The notes under the pieces: model-generated
What the model was told of the DNA's origin: nothing
Seen by the model: only the letters and a program-made list of their open reading frames with translations
The model's database searches: none
Part shown: positions 1 through 51,983 of the stretch, in pieces
Layout of the letters: each line of letters opens with the position of its first letter
Position numbering within the stretch: the first letter of the stretch is position 1
Made by a program: the position numbers and the translations under genes
Assembly (NCBI GenBank): GCA_963170055.1
Contig: CAUJGJ010000072.1
Coordinates: forward strand, 1,695,001-1,759,000
DNA length: 64,000 bases
Origin: Halisarca cf. caerulea
Lineage: Eukaryota > Porifera > Demospongiae > Chondrillida > Halisarcidae
Reading direction: 5' to 3'

Positions 1-16978
<16,978 letters not shown>

Positions 16979-17080
16979 GAGTCTGCACAATATATCCAAG
17001 AAGTATGTAGAACAACAATATTCTAACAGAAAGAAGAAAAACACACAAAGCAGACTGACACTGAATACCAGCAACTCACC
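16979..17080 (-). other. Probable 5' UTR intron and leader exon boundary of hedgling
   Basis: A GT donor (CAG|GTGAGT on the minus strand) lies at 17079-17074. A pyrimidine-containing acceptor ending TGCAG lies just before 16981, three bases upstream of the proposed ATG. This suggests a non-coding first exon ending at 17080 and an intron of about 98 bp. The transcription start is not visible; no TATA box or initiator stands out in the 200 bp to the right. Confidence 0.55.
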
Positions 17081-17131
17081 TGGGAACTCTCCAGAAAGAC
17101 CGACTCACAATGATGCATTACATGAACTTGA

Positions 17132-18289
17132 GCACATTTTAAGCTCAATGTACAGTTAGCACAACATGTTAGCTCATTAGCAATATGCTTTGAAAATATA
17201 TATCAAAGCCTTGAACAAAAGTGTGACACATTCACATTTAAAGGTGTGTATTGTCTCCTTTAAGAGGTGACAAATTCCAACTCTGAGCTGTGCATGCTCT
17301 TCATATCCAGATACAGGATTAAGTTGTGTTTGCATTTGTTGTCACTGACAATAGAACCAAATGAGCCAAAATGGTGTACGAATACATCACATCATATATA
17401 AAATTAAATGAAATCTGTCTATGTTCTTAATTGCTGTATAGGGAAAATGCAACATCTCGCTAATCAGGACAGTCCTTTTTGGTTCAAAGGTGTCTGGAAT
17501 AGAAGGGTTCCACTGTAGATGTAAACACCACCATCTCATATAGGGCTAGTACGCATACCATTCATCAAGATGCAGACTTTTTTATACAGTATATACAGTA
17601 AATAGCTTCTACATTCACTAAGCAAAGTTGATGCAGTTGTATAATGCATGCAAACACAATGCACAATTAAATCCCCTCCCTCCCCATGCAATGTGCTTTT
17701 AATATATGGCATATGTGTAAAGCCCATGCATGCACATACTGGATTCTCGAGCTCCCTTTGGAAAACTCCTCCAGTTGTTTCAGTCAGCTATTTTTATAGA
17801 TCATAGATGAATTACAGAGTTAAAATCAATTTTATACTTTCCAAATTTATAATAGTTAGCAGTTTAAACACTTAAATAATATACAGCAAATATTTATATT
17901 GATAGATTTTGTGGTTCAATTGATTGATTATTGTATTTAGACTGTGGAACACACTTAGCTGAATGGCTCCTTCTCGGGGGGGGGGGGGGGGGGGGAGGGG
18001 GGGACGACAATAGTTTGCTGCAAGTGCACAAACAACAAACAAATAAATATACCTGGTTCTACATACTTTAATCACTATAGTGGTCAAACGTCTAATTATG
18101 AAGTGTTTTTTGTCAGTTTGGTGGTTTTAGAGGACCTTCTTCACTCTTCTCTTTGGCGGTAGTGGAGTGCAGAGATAAAGGACAAAGACACAACCACAAA
18201 GAATAGATATAAATCCACCTCATAGTCCAGCTCCAAAGTCACATCAGGAGCTCATTAAGCAACCAGTAATCACCAAGTGATTTTGGTCA
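17132..18289. other. Upstream flank of hedgling; no gene seen
   Basis: AT-rich, no credible exon on either strand. Its one notable feature is a poly-G tract at 17976-18003 (20 G, one A, then 7 G). The hedgling promoter must lie near its left end, but no core promoter motif could be assigned. Confidence 0.6.
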
Positions 18290-18466
18290 TACAGTGGAAC
18301 CTCGTTAACATGAAACTGCTTAACATGAAATATCTTTTAACATGAAATGCTAGCCAAGTCCAAGTGCAGATACAAGCATAACATGTAGTACTGTTTACAC
18401 GAAATACTGTTAAGATGAAATTTCAGCACAGTCCCCTGAGTTTTGTGTTAACGAGGTTTGACTGTA
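18290..18466. mobile_element. pogo/Tigger-type MITE, copy 1
   Basis: Begins TACAGTGGAACCTCGTTAAC and ends GTTAACGAGGTTTGACTGTA, an inverted pair of about 20 bp with few mismatches. Length is 177 bp and TA dinucleotides are at the ends, as for Tc1/mariner/pogo relatives. The interior repeats TTAACATGAAA-like words. A second, inverted copy is at 40665-40850. Confidence 0.75.
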
Positions 18467-19519
18467 TATCTAAAAATGCTATATTGGCTGTACGTAGATG
18501 CTTAGCCACGGCCATACTGAGTAGGATCACCTGATCACCAAGTATACCATTTACTGTAGATATGCAACTGACTTTGATGTGAGTCAGATGTGTTAATTTA
18601 TAGTATAAAAACATGAGCATCTACACAAAAACTGGCTACATATTTGTGTGTATTCAGCAAATTTACACTACGTAGCACATTTGGACATCTTCACGTTACC
18701 ACACTGTATGACATTTTCATAAATCTATCATACACGTTTACAGGTGTATGCACAACTGCATAGCAACGCACACTTCTACATACAGGATATCAACAGTAGA
18801 TATCCACTTGTACATAGCCTGACATAGGTATCATATTTCACGAAGTACAAGTCGCACCATATATGGTTTTGAACAGCATTATATCATTTCATCAGCCATA
18901 ATGAACTATTCAGTGTGTAACTCTCACCCCATATTATGCTAGTAAAATTTAGGCATTAAAACTGTGACTTATACTCCATAAAACTTACAGTATACTCATA
19001 TACTCACTCTTATACTCACAGTACATAGATCCATATTTGCTCAACTCACATCAGCAGACTTGCTTATCTATAAATCATGCATCCACTCACATCCGAAAAC
19101 ACAATCAAACACACACGTACACACACACACACACAGTATATATTTACTGTTAGTGCATGTCAGTTGTCTTTAACATTCTCTTGAATTGGTTCTTTGTACG
19201 CAAGTTAGTATTCGGTGGCTCAACCAAACAGTGCATGCTTATCTTCAATACATTATTAATTTGACAGTGATTAGTCCATGCACCTACAGTACTTGCCTGT
19301 CCCATTATAATACACTTTTACTTAGTACCTACTGTACAGTTTGTATGTAGGTATGAAGTCTGTTGAACCTTAATATATGGTTACAAGGGGAAAGAAAGTC
19401 ATTTGCTTCATTCCCACATTAAGATATCACAGATTATGCATACTTCAAGGTTATATATCAGCAGGAACAATAGAAACAGAGAAAGTCTGCATGAATCAAT
19501 GATAAACTATACCATATAT
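18467..19519. other. Intergenic, no gene seen
   Basis: AT-rich sequence with a short AC run near 19119-19132. No supported exon, RNA gene or TIR pair was found. Confidence 0.55.
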
Positions 19520-19985
19520 TGAGAAATTTTCGCAAGGACTTTAATTTGGTGAATTTCGTACCAGGTCGCCAATTTTTTTCTGCCAAAATATATATTATAG
19601 TTGGCTCCTATTATTAGCTGAGAAACAATGAGAACTGGTGCTCCACTGACAGTGCATCTAATATTGTTCTTTGCTTAGCCAAGAATAGGGCACACGCGGC
19701 AGACATGAATCGAGAAGCATGGCTAACAATTGTTGTTCTGCGCTTCACAGCAACAGCAAACAGGACCTCAGTGTTCTTGGAGTCATGACAGCATGTTAAT
19801 TTTTGTTTGAAAGTAGTATTTCAAAAACTTCTTTTTATCAATGTGATGAAAATGGTGCAAGTGTAATGTGCTTATTCATTGAATTTAAATTTGCCAATAG
19901 CATTTTGAGATCTATTCGCCAATTAAATTTAATGCTCGCCAAATTTAACCAGCTATATAGTATTTTGTTCAGTAAAAACTACTCA
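19520..19985. repeat. Dispersed repeat, copy 1
   Basis: Clearly similar to 22078-22610. Shared words in the same order include GGCTCCTATTATTAGCTGAG, TTTGCTTAGCCA, GTTGTTCTGCGCTTCACA, CAGTGTTCTTGGAGTCA, GACAGCATGT and ATGCTCGCCAAATT. The ends contain related TTTGGTGAATTT and AATTTAACCAGCTATA words. Probably a non-autonomous transposon; the ORF inside is not conserved between copies. Confidence 0.72.
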
Positions 19986-22077
19986 CCAATTCTCAAAATG
20001 GGGCTTTTAATAAACAATTAGTGGTGTGTACATTTTCATTAGTAAGCAGTACGTATGTGGTGTATGCACATGATTTGATTTCGAATTAGATTTCTAACTG
20101 ATTTAGCTCAATTGAACATAATGCTTCCAATTTATGCGTGCCAATAAGTGATTCAGAGCTTGAGACTATTGCACTAATCATAGAGAATGGTTGTACTCCA
20201 TGTGAATTGATCCAAAAACTAAGTATGTAGCTACAGCACAAATGCATGCTTGTGTATATTTGACTTGCGTAACATAATACTACAAAAATATGGTTGGTCT
20301 GACAAAGTTTAGATCAAATCCCAAAAGTTATTCTCACCCCCGTAACCCCACCCCAATCACCACATACTGTACATGTACACAAACATGCATCCTCACACCC
20401 ACCTACACTTACCCATATTATACACATGCCTAATATGTATCCAGAAAATTGCACAATACATTATACAGTGCCCCAACAAAGTGCACTGCAAGAATTAAAT
20501 AACTATAAATAGGGAGGGAAGGATGGAGGCAGTGAATGAGACACAGGATACATGAACATGCAAACCTTTACTCAGAACTGTGCATTGTTTGTTTAAATAA
20601 TATTTCCATGTAATTAAGTCTAGGCAAAATTGATGCCCAGTCTATCGTCAAGCCTTCTAAATTATAACATAAAGGAGGGTGCATGGTTATTTTTCATTAT
20701 TTTTGTATTGAAATTTATCATTTATTACACTCATATTTGTACAATTTGATCCTTAGAATAAAACCTTCAAGTTAATGCAAAAAAACAATATAAAGAAACA
20801 AATGAGGGTATTATATCATTCATTTTGTTCCAAAACTAATACATGTACAACTACATGTACATATTAAAATCACATTTTAACACAAATTAATGAAAACAGT
20901 ATGTAATGTAGTAACGGCTAGCCTCTTTTTTCAACACATAACCATAAATAATGAACAATGAAAACAGTCCAGTACAAGCCAAATCACGAGGGAGGAAATG
21001 ATAAACTGGGAATTAACTTTGCCTGGCCTAGTTCAAACAACATTGATCACAATTCCTGTACAAATTGGTAGGATGTTCACATAGTTGCTTGGTATATAGA
21101 TGTAAGTTTTGTACTTCTTTGACAAGCCCACTTAACACATACCATGTATGCAACAAGAAGAAAATAGTAGGTTGCCTACTCTCAACAGACAAGCCATATC
21201 TAGTTATGGTTTAATTCCTCATTGATGTTATTCTTCTTGTGGAGAAGGGTAGATACTGTATAACCAGAAATATTGGAGAAAGAGTACATTTTTGATGGTT
21301 TGGATTTCAAGGTACTGGCAGATTTTATGCACATGTACAGTAATTGGCCTACTTTGGTTGTAATTATACATATTATGTAGAACCGATGTAGATCTTACAG
21401 TTAGGTGTATTGTTAACCCTGAACTGCTGTTGTGTGCTTAGAGACAATTAGGATTATATAATTATCATGTGTTCATTATAATAAGCAACTGTGTGGGACA
21501 AAATGTAGCATTGTCTGTATGCCAACGTGGATCCAGAGTACCACGTGGTAGTGAAATAGTGTTAAACTGTATTATGTAGAAGTGTAGGAGTTGAGTGTAT
21601 GTAGAGTTGACTGTGTTCAACTGTTCTTTGCTAATAATTACTGCTTTTGCTGTTGTTGTTCAATTCATGCAAGTGTTGCTTGCCACTATAAGTCACTAAG
21701 TATCACAATCTTCATACCCTCTATGACTGAATGCTACACATATTCATAGCCACAGCTACTGTGTGAATGGAAGTATAAAGATTATGCTAGAGTTCCAAAA
21801 TGGAGTACTTGATCGACAGCTAACATAGTTGCTTATACGGGGATGACAGGTCTATTTAAGAGTTCTGGTTGCATACCAGTTATTCACTATTTTCACTCAA
21901 TGTTTTTTACAGATCTAGCATATCTACTCCATTCACAAGGTGAAAATGTATAATACTATACTTAACAAGTGGTCATTCACCAGGATTGCAAACAAGTCAA
22001 CTTTGTACAGAATAATTGGCAGATGTACGTTGGCAGTACTGGATCAAACTGCCAATCAACCAAAATTGATTATCAAT
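19986..22077. other. Intergenic, no gene seen
   Basis: About 2.1 kb of AT-rich DNA without supported exons, TIR pairs or tandem arrays. All ORFs are short and lack splice support. Confidence 0.5.
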
Positions 22078-22610
22078 ACTGTATAATCGGAAATTTTTGT
22101 GAGGAATTTAATTTGGTGAATTGGCAAATTTCATACTAAGTCACCAAATTATATTCCGCAAAAATTTATTAGTTAGCTCCTATTATTAGCTGAGAAACAA
22201 CGAAAACTGGTGGTCAACTGATGGTGCAACTAACTGATCTTTGCTTAGCCAGGAATAAGGTACACGCAGTACGAGGACCATGGCTTACAATCGTTGTTCT
22301 GCGCTTCACAACAACAGCAAACGGGCCAGCCATCAGTGTTCTTGGAGTCACGACAGCATGTCAATTTTTGTTCAAAAGTAGTATCTCAAACTTTTTTTAT
22401 GAATGTGATGCCCTCAAACACAACTTTCTAATCAAAGAATTTCAATTATGTGCATGCGGTGTTCTAGGCTAAAGTTGCATAACATAATAAAATGGGGCAT
22501 GTGTAATGTGCTCATTTGCCAAATTTAGATTCATGAAAGCATTTTGAGACTAATTTGCCAAATTTAATGCTCGCCAAATTAACCGGCTATACGGTATTTC
22601 TGGTTAATAT
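22078..22610. repeat. Dispersed repeat, copy 2
   Basis: Second copy of the 19520 family, same orientation. It begins ACTGTATAATCGGAAATTTT and ends GGCTATACGGTATTTCTGGT, which are inverted and partly complementary, suggesting degenerate terminal inverted repeats. It has about 80 bp of extra sequence (near 22410-22495) relative to copy 1. Confidence 0.72.
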
Positions 22611-25187
22611 ACACTATCAGCTGGAAGACTTCAACTGTTACCACCACAGTTATGGTGGAAGGCATTGTTTAAGATTGACAAAGGATGTTAAGCTAATGCT
22701 GTCTACTTCGATAAGAGCATCTTTCCATGATCTAGCTAATCAGAGTTGATCTTGTTTCTTGTCCATGCAATTGTTCACCTTATCCTTCCCTAAACACGTG
22801 CCTTAATTCTTATTTCATATCTACGTAGCTGCTAGCTACCCATGATAATGTGAATATTGCTCAATGCTGTTCAATTTGCTGTGATCATGTTTTATATACC
22901 CCTAATACACCTGCAAAGGGAACCGAGTGCAAATATATGGAAGGTTGCAAAAAATGTCATTACCATATTATTGGTATTCATTTTCGCAACACTTTACTTT
23001 CACTAAATCCTGTAGAAAGTCAACTTTCATGCAAATTTTTTGCAGTCTAAATTTCACAGGTTGCTTTACACATAAAATTAAAAATTATTATTGCTCAAGA
23101 TACTCCAGCTATATATACATGCCTGTAGGGCATCATGCAGCGGACATGTGGAAAAATGTGTTTGATGACTTGCCAACCTGTGCTTGTTACTCATCATCTG
23201 TATGTCCCCAAATCCACATCTTCGTGCTGGCATCTTGCTTCTCCAACAACAAGACTTCGATGTTTGCTGTCAAATGTCAGTGATGGGATATCAGCAGAAA
23301 GAGGACCAGTATATCGGGGACTATGGCTTCTGACTGGTTTGAGGTGGCGCAATAATAACAGTAGTTTAAGAACTTGAAAATAAGAACAGAATGACTATGA
23401 AGCCCACAAATGCAGGATTCGATATAACACACAACACAAAATTACTTTGCGAGTACAAATTTTCGCATACTGTATATCGATCAGGAAGAAACCGATAGTA
23501 TATAGTATGAATATAGTGAAATTTTATCTCATGTGAAAATAAATACCGCTATGGTATGTATATTTGCCCAAACAAAATGGAGGGCATACATTCTTTAAGT
23601 ATTTTTGAACTGATTCTCACGTAGTACAGATCAATGGTATACAGAACATTTTGGCCATGTAGGCCCTCGTCAGCTGTAAAACTGTGTACAGCTGTTAAGG
23701 CCTATGCTGCTGAAACATTCTTATATAATCTGTGCTATTAGAATCTGTTCAAAAGTTATATCATATCACATAGCAAGTTAATGTAGCAATGAGTGTGTAT
23801 CACATCTCACATCATAGTATTACACAATGCACTGTAGGACAGTAGTGCATTTGTCCTCAGCTCAAACAATTTCATCAAATTAAATTTAGGAAAGCATGGG
23901 ATGGAAAAGAAGAGCTAAAATACCATGCAAACCAAAGCACTCAAGCACCACAATACAAACAACAATAGCTAGTAACTTTACACTGTACAGTGAAACCTCT
24001 ATAATCCAAAACCTCTATATATTCACCATTCTGTCTAATTTGACCATATATAGACTGTAAACAAGACAAATTCCTGCCTATTGAAAATTATGGACCTACA
24101 TGTTATGGGAATACACACTCTGTTAATAAAAACCCCACACAAACAGAAACAAAATATCAGGTGTGACAAGTCATTGGATGTATCAGCAAAAATGCGTGCC
24201 TATTATGAGAAAATGTATATGCGAAGTTAAGTGCAAGCTATACATATAGTACATGGAGTAAGTAAAAAAGGTGAGTGGAATAGCACAGTATGAAGTGCAG
24301 GTCCATGAAACATTCATTCTGTACATGTACATAAAATTAATGTATGACTTTAACTGCTTATGAATAATCCAAGATACTTCTGTTCCAGATTCCAGTTTAC
24401 AATTGGAGACGCCCAATTGAGAAATTATAACACTATATAAAAAACAACTGTGAGTATTTGATCACCATGTATGGAGATGATCTGAATAGCATTATTCCTA
24501 ATGAAGTGAAAAATTCAAATATATGACTTACTCACAACCAGCAAAATTACAAGGAACAACTACGAACCACAAGATTAGTTCATGTTTAGTCTCATAACCC
24601 ATATACATTTTCACATGTTAGCCAGTATGCAAGAAAAGGGCTGCATATAAGACTAGTTCATAATATGTTAGGATAGCAGGAATACAAAAAGGCCACTCAT
24701 GCATATACTAGAACTGTGGTGGAGTGTTTAGTACATACAGTAGGTTTCAAATATGAGATGAAGGAAATTGTACACTGCATCCACTTCATCTAAACTCTGT
24801 CTAGCTCCATGCCTGTACTGTCTAGGAAATTGTACACTGCATCCACTTCATGTAAACTCTGTCTAGCTCCATGCCTGTACTCTGTCTAGCTCCTGCCTGC
24901 CTTATTCAGTACGGTTAGGCAATTGATAACTCACTCCTATATGTATACAGTACATCCTTTTCCATTCATAAGAGGTTCTATAGTCTGCATTACCATTTGT
25001 TGTCCTTGTAATAAATATACAGCATATGTAAGTGTGGGTAGACTGTAAAATTGTTATCTATGATTTACAGTAAGACAGTATCAGTCTTTCAGTATATTAA
25101 GCTAAATGAGTTTCGCAGTGTTACAGTATATACTTGGCAGACAGAGTGTGCCAGGGTGTCCAGATTGTCTATAAGTGATCGATGTTG
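22611..25187. other. Intergenic, 3' flank of the coiled-coil gene
   Basis: No supported exon. It contains a 62-bp tandem duplication (24763-24886; unit begins GGAAATTGTACACTGCATCC) and a TACAGTGAAACCTCTATAAT terminus at 23987 that looks like one end of a pogo-type MITE. Confidence 0.5.
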
Positions 25188-47873
<22,686 letters not shown>

Positions 47874-48420
47874 TACTCTGTAGGGAAGAAGTGTGAAATC
47901 TACCTACAATCATTTCATAAGTTGATATAATTATACATACAGTGAATTATGGTTAGTCGAGTGGTACACAAGCTTAAGGTGTCATGGAATTCTGGTCTCT
48001 TGCTCAAAACAGACTTATGCGACAAAATGCTAAACATACATAATGAAATATAATACAACGAAATAATACTTTTGTCTAGACCTACCGGTGTAGAATGAAA
48101 ACGAAACGAATAGGAAAAGAAATAGAACTACAATCAATATCACTTTCCAAGGACTTCTACATTTGCTTCAGTTAGTTCTCTGCCATTTTCAACAGCTGAA
48201 GTTACTGAGTCTTGCAGATATGCAAAGATGACCGAAGTGAAATAAGAGCAATTCAGTCTGTATAATATTCTGTCCACCCGGTCTCGATCAAAGCTAAACA
48301 AAGCGCCAATTGCAAATTAAAGCCCTCTCGAGCACACTTGTCTCGCTCTTGTCTTGGTTCGGTTCGGATTTGAATTTCGGTTCGTGACCCCTCTCGGCCA
48401 CCATAATATCGCTTTTGGTC

Positions 48421-48424
48421 CCGG
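48421..48424. repeat. Left target-site duplication CCGG of the Ginger1 element
   Basis: CCGG directly outside TGTCACAGC; matched by CCGG at 58271-58274. CCGG/CCGT target duplications are diagnostic for the Ginger1 group. Confidence 0.9.
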
Positions 48425-48529
48425 TGTCACAGCTATTTGGGCCCCCCAGTGATTTGGTCCCCCCAGGCCTAAATCACTGGTACTCACACTCTAGAGAATT
48501 AGCCCCCCCTTCATGTAAGTGGCCTTATA

Positions 48530-49495
48530 CATATGGGATGCTGTTTGGCCAATCTTTTACGGATCTGAGGCATGGGGCTGTAATGCGTCATTGTCGTCTT
48601 TAGACCATCTTCAGCTGAGAGTATTTAGATCTTTCTTGGGGGTTGCGAGATCACACCCTAGAGTGTCTCTGTTCATGGAGATGAACTGTTTACCACTATG
48701 TTGGGAGGCAAAAATGAGATGTGTAAGGTTTTGGCACAAGATGATGACCCACCCTGACTATGAGAATCGTATCATAAGAAGAGCAGCCATGGAGGCTCTG
48801 ACGTTGAATGCAGGCTGCTGGGTTGCCAAGCTGCAGGAATGCTTTAAAGCATTTGGGTGGAACAGCTCCCTGGTGAACTGCCAAGGCCTGAAGAACATCA
48901 GTGGCTACCAGTTGAGAGGGATGCTTAGGAGTATCGTGGAGAAAGTAGTGTCAACAGAGTGGTTGCGTGAGTTGTCTGGAAAGTCGAAGCTGAACCTACT
49001 TCACAAGATCTTTGATCTTGGTTTGAGCCAGAGGTGCTGGATAGTGCGTGATAGAGCTATGAGATCTATGCTGGTGAAACTGAGAGGAGGCACTGCACAC
49101 TTTGAGATTGAAACAGGCAGATGGCGAGGCTTGGAACGAGAAGAGAGAGTTTGTCGGGAATGCAGTAATAGTACTATAGAAGATACATGTCATTGGATGA
49201 TGACCTGCCCTACGTGGGGAAATCTGCGCCAACCGTTGATTGAACGTGTGAGAGAAGTAATTGATGATTTTGAGGAGATAGAGACTGAATCAAAGACTGT
49301 TTCGATTTTAGACCATGCATGCAAAGATTTAAAGACTGCCAAACTATTGTATGTAATGTGGTGTGAACGATTTGAGCGATGAACATCAAACTCATGTAAT
49401 GTGATCTTTTCATTTTTGTGCCTCATTGGGTATATCCCGCACCCTAGTGTTTATACATGTGTGCACGTTAAATATGGATTGATTGATTGATTGAT
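48530..49495 (+). mobile_element. 5'-truncated LINE: C-terminal part of a reverse-transcriptase protein
   Basis: An open frame to 49382 encodes VWPIFYGSEAWG, LDHLQLRVFRSFLG, LCWEAKMRCVRFWHKMM and the terminal zinc-knuckle-like CRECSNSTIEDTCHWMMTCP, as found after the RT domain in many non-LTR elements. No RT catalytic core is present. The 3' end is a (TTGA)n tail at about 49475-49496, typical of microsatellite-tailed LINEs. It is inserted within the first unit of the Ginger1 subterminal tandem array (GGCCTTATA on the left, TATATAATTCTTCC on the right). Confidence 0.85.
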
Positions 49496-50110
49496 TGATA
49501 TATATAATTCTTCCATGCAACTTCACCCCCTTGACCCCCCTTCATGTAAGTGCATGGCCTTATATATTATTCTTCCATGCAACTTCACATACCCCCTTAG
49601 TGAATTAGACCTCCCTTCATGTAAATGGCCTTATATATAATTCTTAATGTGCAACTTCACCCCCTTAGTGAATTAGACCCCCCCCCCTTCATGTAATTGG
49701 CCTTATATACAATTCCTCCATGCAACTTCACCCCTTTAGTGAATTAGACCCCCCTTCATGTAAGTGCATGGCCTTATATATTATTCTTCCATGCAACTTC
49801 ACATACCCCCTTAGTGAATTAGACCTCCCTTCATGTAAATGGCCTTATATATAATTCTTAATGTGCAACTTCACCCCCTTAGTGAATTAGACCCCCCCTT
49901 CATGTAATTGGCCTTATATACAATTCCTCCATGCAACTTCACCCCTTTAGTGAATTAGACCCCCTTCATGTAAGTGCATGGCCTTATATATAATTCTTCC
50001 ATGCAACTTCACCCCCTTAGTGAATTAGACCCCCTTCCTATATATGCAACTTCGCTGCACCCCCTTAGTGAATAAGACCCACCTTAATGTAAGTGGCCTT
50101 ATATAATTAT
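49495..50110. repeat. Tandem repeat, ~70-bp unit, in the Ginger1 subterminal region
   Basis: About nine units of the form AATTCTTCCATGCAACTTCA, CCCCCTTAGTGAATTAGACC, CCCCTTCATGTAAGTGGCCT, TATATAT. Every third unit has the same variants, giving a higher-order period of about 212 bp (GGCCTTATATATTATTCTT at 49556 and 49770; related at 49980). Its first unit is at 48474-48530, before the LINE. Confidence 0.9.
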
Positions 50111-50535
50111 TCCATGCCACTTCACCTTACCTCACCGTGGTCAAAGCATGCATGATAATAAATATTCTGCATGCATATTAGACTTATAGTAATATATACT
50201 GTATAGAATATTATATAGGATTAAACAACCCCATGCATGCACAATTGCAACCTGCAGCACAGGCCCTTTCTTTTTTGACACATACACTATACTGATTAGT
50301 GATTTGAAGCATACATGCAAGACATTTTCTTGTTCAACAAATTATATTATAATTATAAGCAAAGATAATTAAATATTTAGTATTAAATGTTACAGTAATG
50401 ACAAATAAGTATAAATTTTAAACTTCATATTATAATATTGCACACATTTATTGCCAACAAAAATGAAGTGACTTAATTAGCTTATTCCATAATTACTACA
50501 ATATTATAACACCAAGTCATTAAAAATGGAGTTGG
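50111..50535. other. 3' flank of the transposase gene
   Basis: Very AT-rich, non-coding. Contains the expected site of the transposase 3' end (minus strand) but no clear poly(A) signal was assigned. Confidence 0.5.
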
Positions 50536-50700
50536 TCATGAGCACTTCCTACAGATCCACCCAGATGTAGTATATTTAGGGATAATTTCGCATCCTTCAT
50601 GAAACCAGTCTCCACAGGCGTCACACTGGATCATCCGCCCTGCTTCTTGAAGGCGACAGTGGCAGTAAATAGGTATAACCTCTAATTCCATCACCATTGG
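50536..50700 (-). pseudogene. C-terminal PHD finger of the Ginger1 protein
   Basis: After an in-frame TGA (50706-50704) the same frame continues as ELEVIPIYCHCRLQEAGRMI and QCDACGDWFHEGC..WICRKC, then TGA. Cys/His spacing CxC..CxxC..HxxC..CxxC is that of a C4HC3 PHD finger with the aromatic D/E-WFH segment. PHD fingers usually read histone H3 tails; here it could direct insertion or expression. It ends the protein. Confidence 0.88.
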
Positions 50701-50703
50701 TCC

Positions 50704-51240
50704 TCATGGTCTCCTTCTCTTTGAAGGAAAAGGGGTTAATAGTTTATGCTCGAGACAAGATAGAAGATGGCTCCTCATCTCAGCCTGGTCAAACATTACA
50801 TATACAGGATCCATGCCATTGCAAATTGCTGTTGCATTTGCAACAGCAAATAAGCCACAGTCTGAGCCACTTACTTGCCGCTGAACATTCATGGGGAGAC
50901 AACATTAGAGAACAGATCTGGTTGTTGTCTTCCCTGGACATGGTGGTGTATAAGCTGTCGTAAACCAGTACAGATTCTGCTCCCTTGTCACCAAGACCCA
51001 TGGTTGAAATGGTTGTCCAGTGAGATGTAGTATGTAGAATTTGAACAAATTCTCCTCTCATGACACTGAAATGATGTCCCTGCCCCGAAAATGTGTGCTG
51101 GAGTCCTCTAACACTAAATTGTTGCTTCAAAAGATTTTGAGCAGCATTTATTATGTCATCACTGAGCCACTTTCGAGTTGAAAGGAGAACGTCCTTCTCT
51201 GTTCTTGTGAGCTGGATGTCCCCAATCTTCACCCAATTCC
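50704..51240 (-). pseudogene. Ulp1-like (C48) cysteine protease domain
   Basis: From KIGDIQLTRTEKDVLLS and WLSDDIINAAQNLLKQQF (typical Ulp1 start), through TSHWTTIS (catalytic His codon 51022-51020), LVYDSLY (Asp codon 50959-50957), VQRQVSGSDCGLFAVANA (oxyanion Gln and catalytic Cys codon 50859-50857) to PFPSKRRRP. The His-Asp-Gln-Cys order and spacing fit SUMO/NEDD-type proteases. A one-base frameshift near 50890 separates the His/Asp from the Gln/Cys segment. Confidence 0.92.
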
Positions 51241-51319
51241 AGCGACTTGATGTCTTTCGACGTTTTGCGGCAACAGGTGAAACAGGTAGTACCTTGTGGC
51301 GTTCCGCAGTAACAGGTGT

Positions 51320-51983
51320 AACAGTTTATATCTTCTGACGTTTTGCAGTAACAAGTGAAACAGATGGTACCCTCTTAAGTTTAGTAGTAACAGGTGAAAC
51401 AGGTGGTACGCAAGTCAAGGTGGTCTTGGTAGGGAATGAAGTGGAGTTGGCAGCGAGATTGGGAGATGTAGGCTTGGCAGGGACACCAGGAGATGTAGGC
51501 TTGGCAAGTATACCGGGAGATGTAGGCTTGGCAGGGACACCAGGTGATGTAGGCTTGGCAAGTATACCGGGAGATGTAGGCTTGGCAGGGACACCAGGTG
51601 ATGTAGGCTTGGCAGGGACACCAGGTGACGTAGGCTTGGCAGGGACACCAGGTGATGTAGGCTTGGCAGGGACACCAGGTGATGTAGGCTTGGCGGGGAC
51701 ACCAGGTGATGTAGGCTTGGCAGGAACAACGGGAGATGTAGGCTTGGCAGGAACAATGGCTGATGTAGGCTAGGCAGGAAATGAGGTGGAGCTGGCATTG
51801 ACAACGGCAGATGTAGTCTTGGTAGGGATTGAGGTGGAGTATGCAGGGACAACTGCAGATGTAGTCTTGGCAGAGATAACGACAGATGTAGGCTTGGCAT
51901 GGACAACAGCAGATATAGTCTTGGTGGGGACCGAGGCAGAGCTGGTCACCTTAAAAATGGCTGAAAATGGAGACGATGTACTC
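51320..51983 (-). repeat. 27-bp coding minisatellite (TSPGVPAKP)n in transposase linker
   Basis: In the transposase frame the unit reads T-S-P-G-V-P-A-K-P, with upstream variants such as TSAVVPAK and ISAVVHAK. About 16-18 units are recognisable between 51960 and 51430; those at 51590-51720 are almost identical, showing recent expansion. It is followed by about three ~20-residue units of the type PVSPVTAKR. Read on the plus strand the same DNA gives GDVGLAGTP, which is a shadow. Likely a flexible, Lys/Pro-rich linker between the integrase and protease parts. Confidence 0.85.

Noticed and set aside
48150..48235. Possible upstream coding exon (DSVTSAVENGRELTEAN, minus)
   Set aside because: Helix-like, but its possible donors are phase 0 while exon 47877 needs phase 2; left unassigned.
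51415..51906. Apparent repeat proteins GDVGLAGTP (plus) and SLPSLHHLV (minus)
   Set aside because: Both are out-of-frame shadows; the transposase frame reads TSPGVPAKP and connects to Ulp1.
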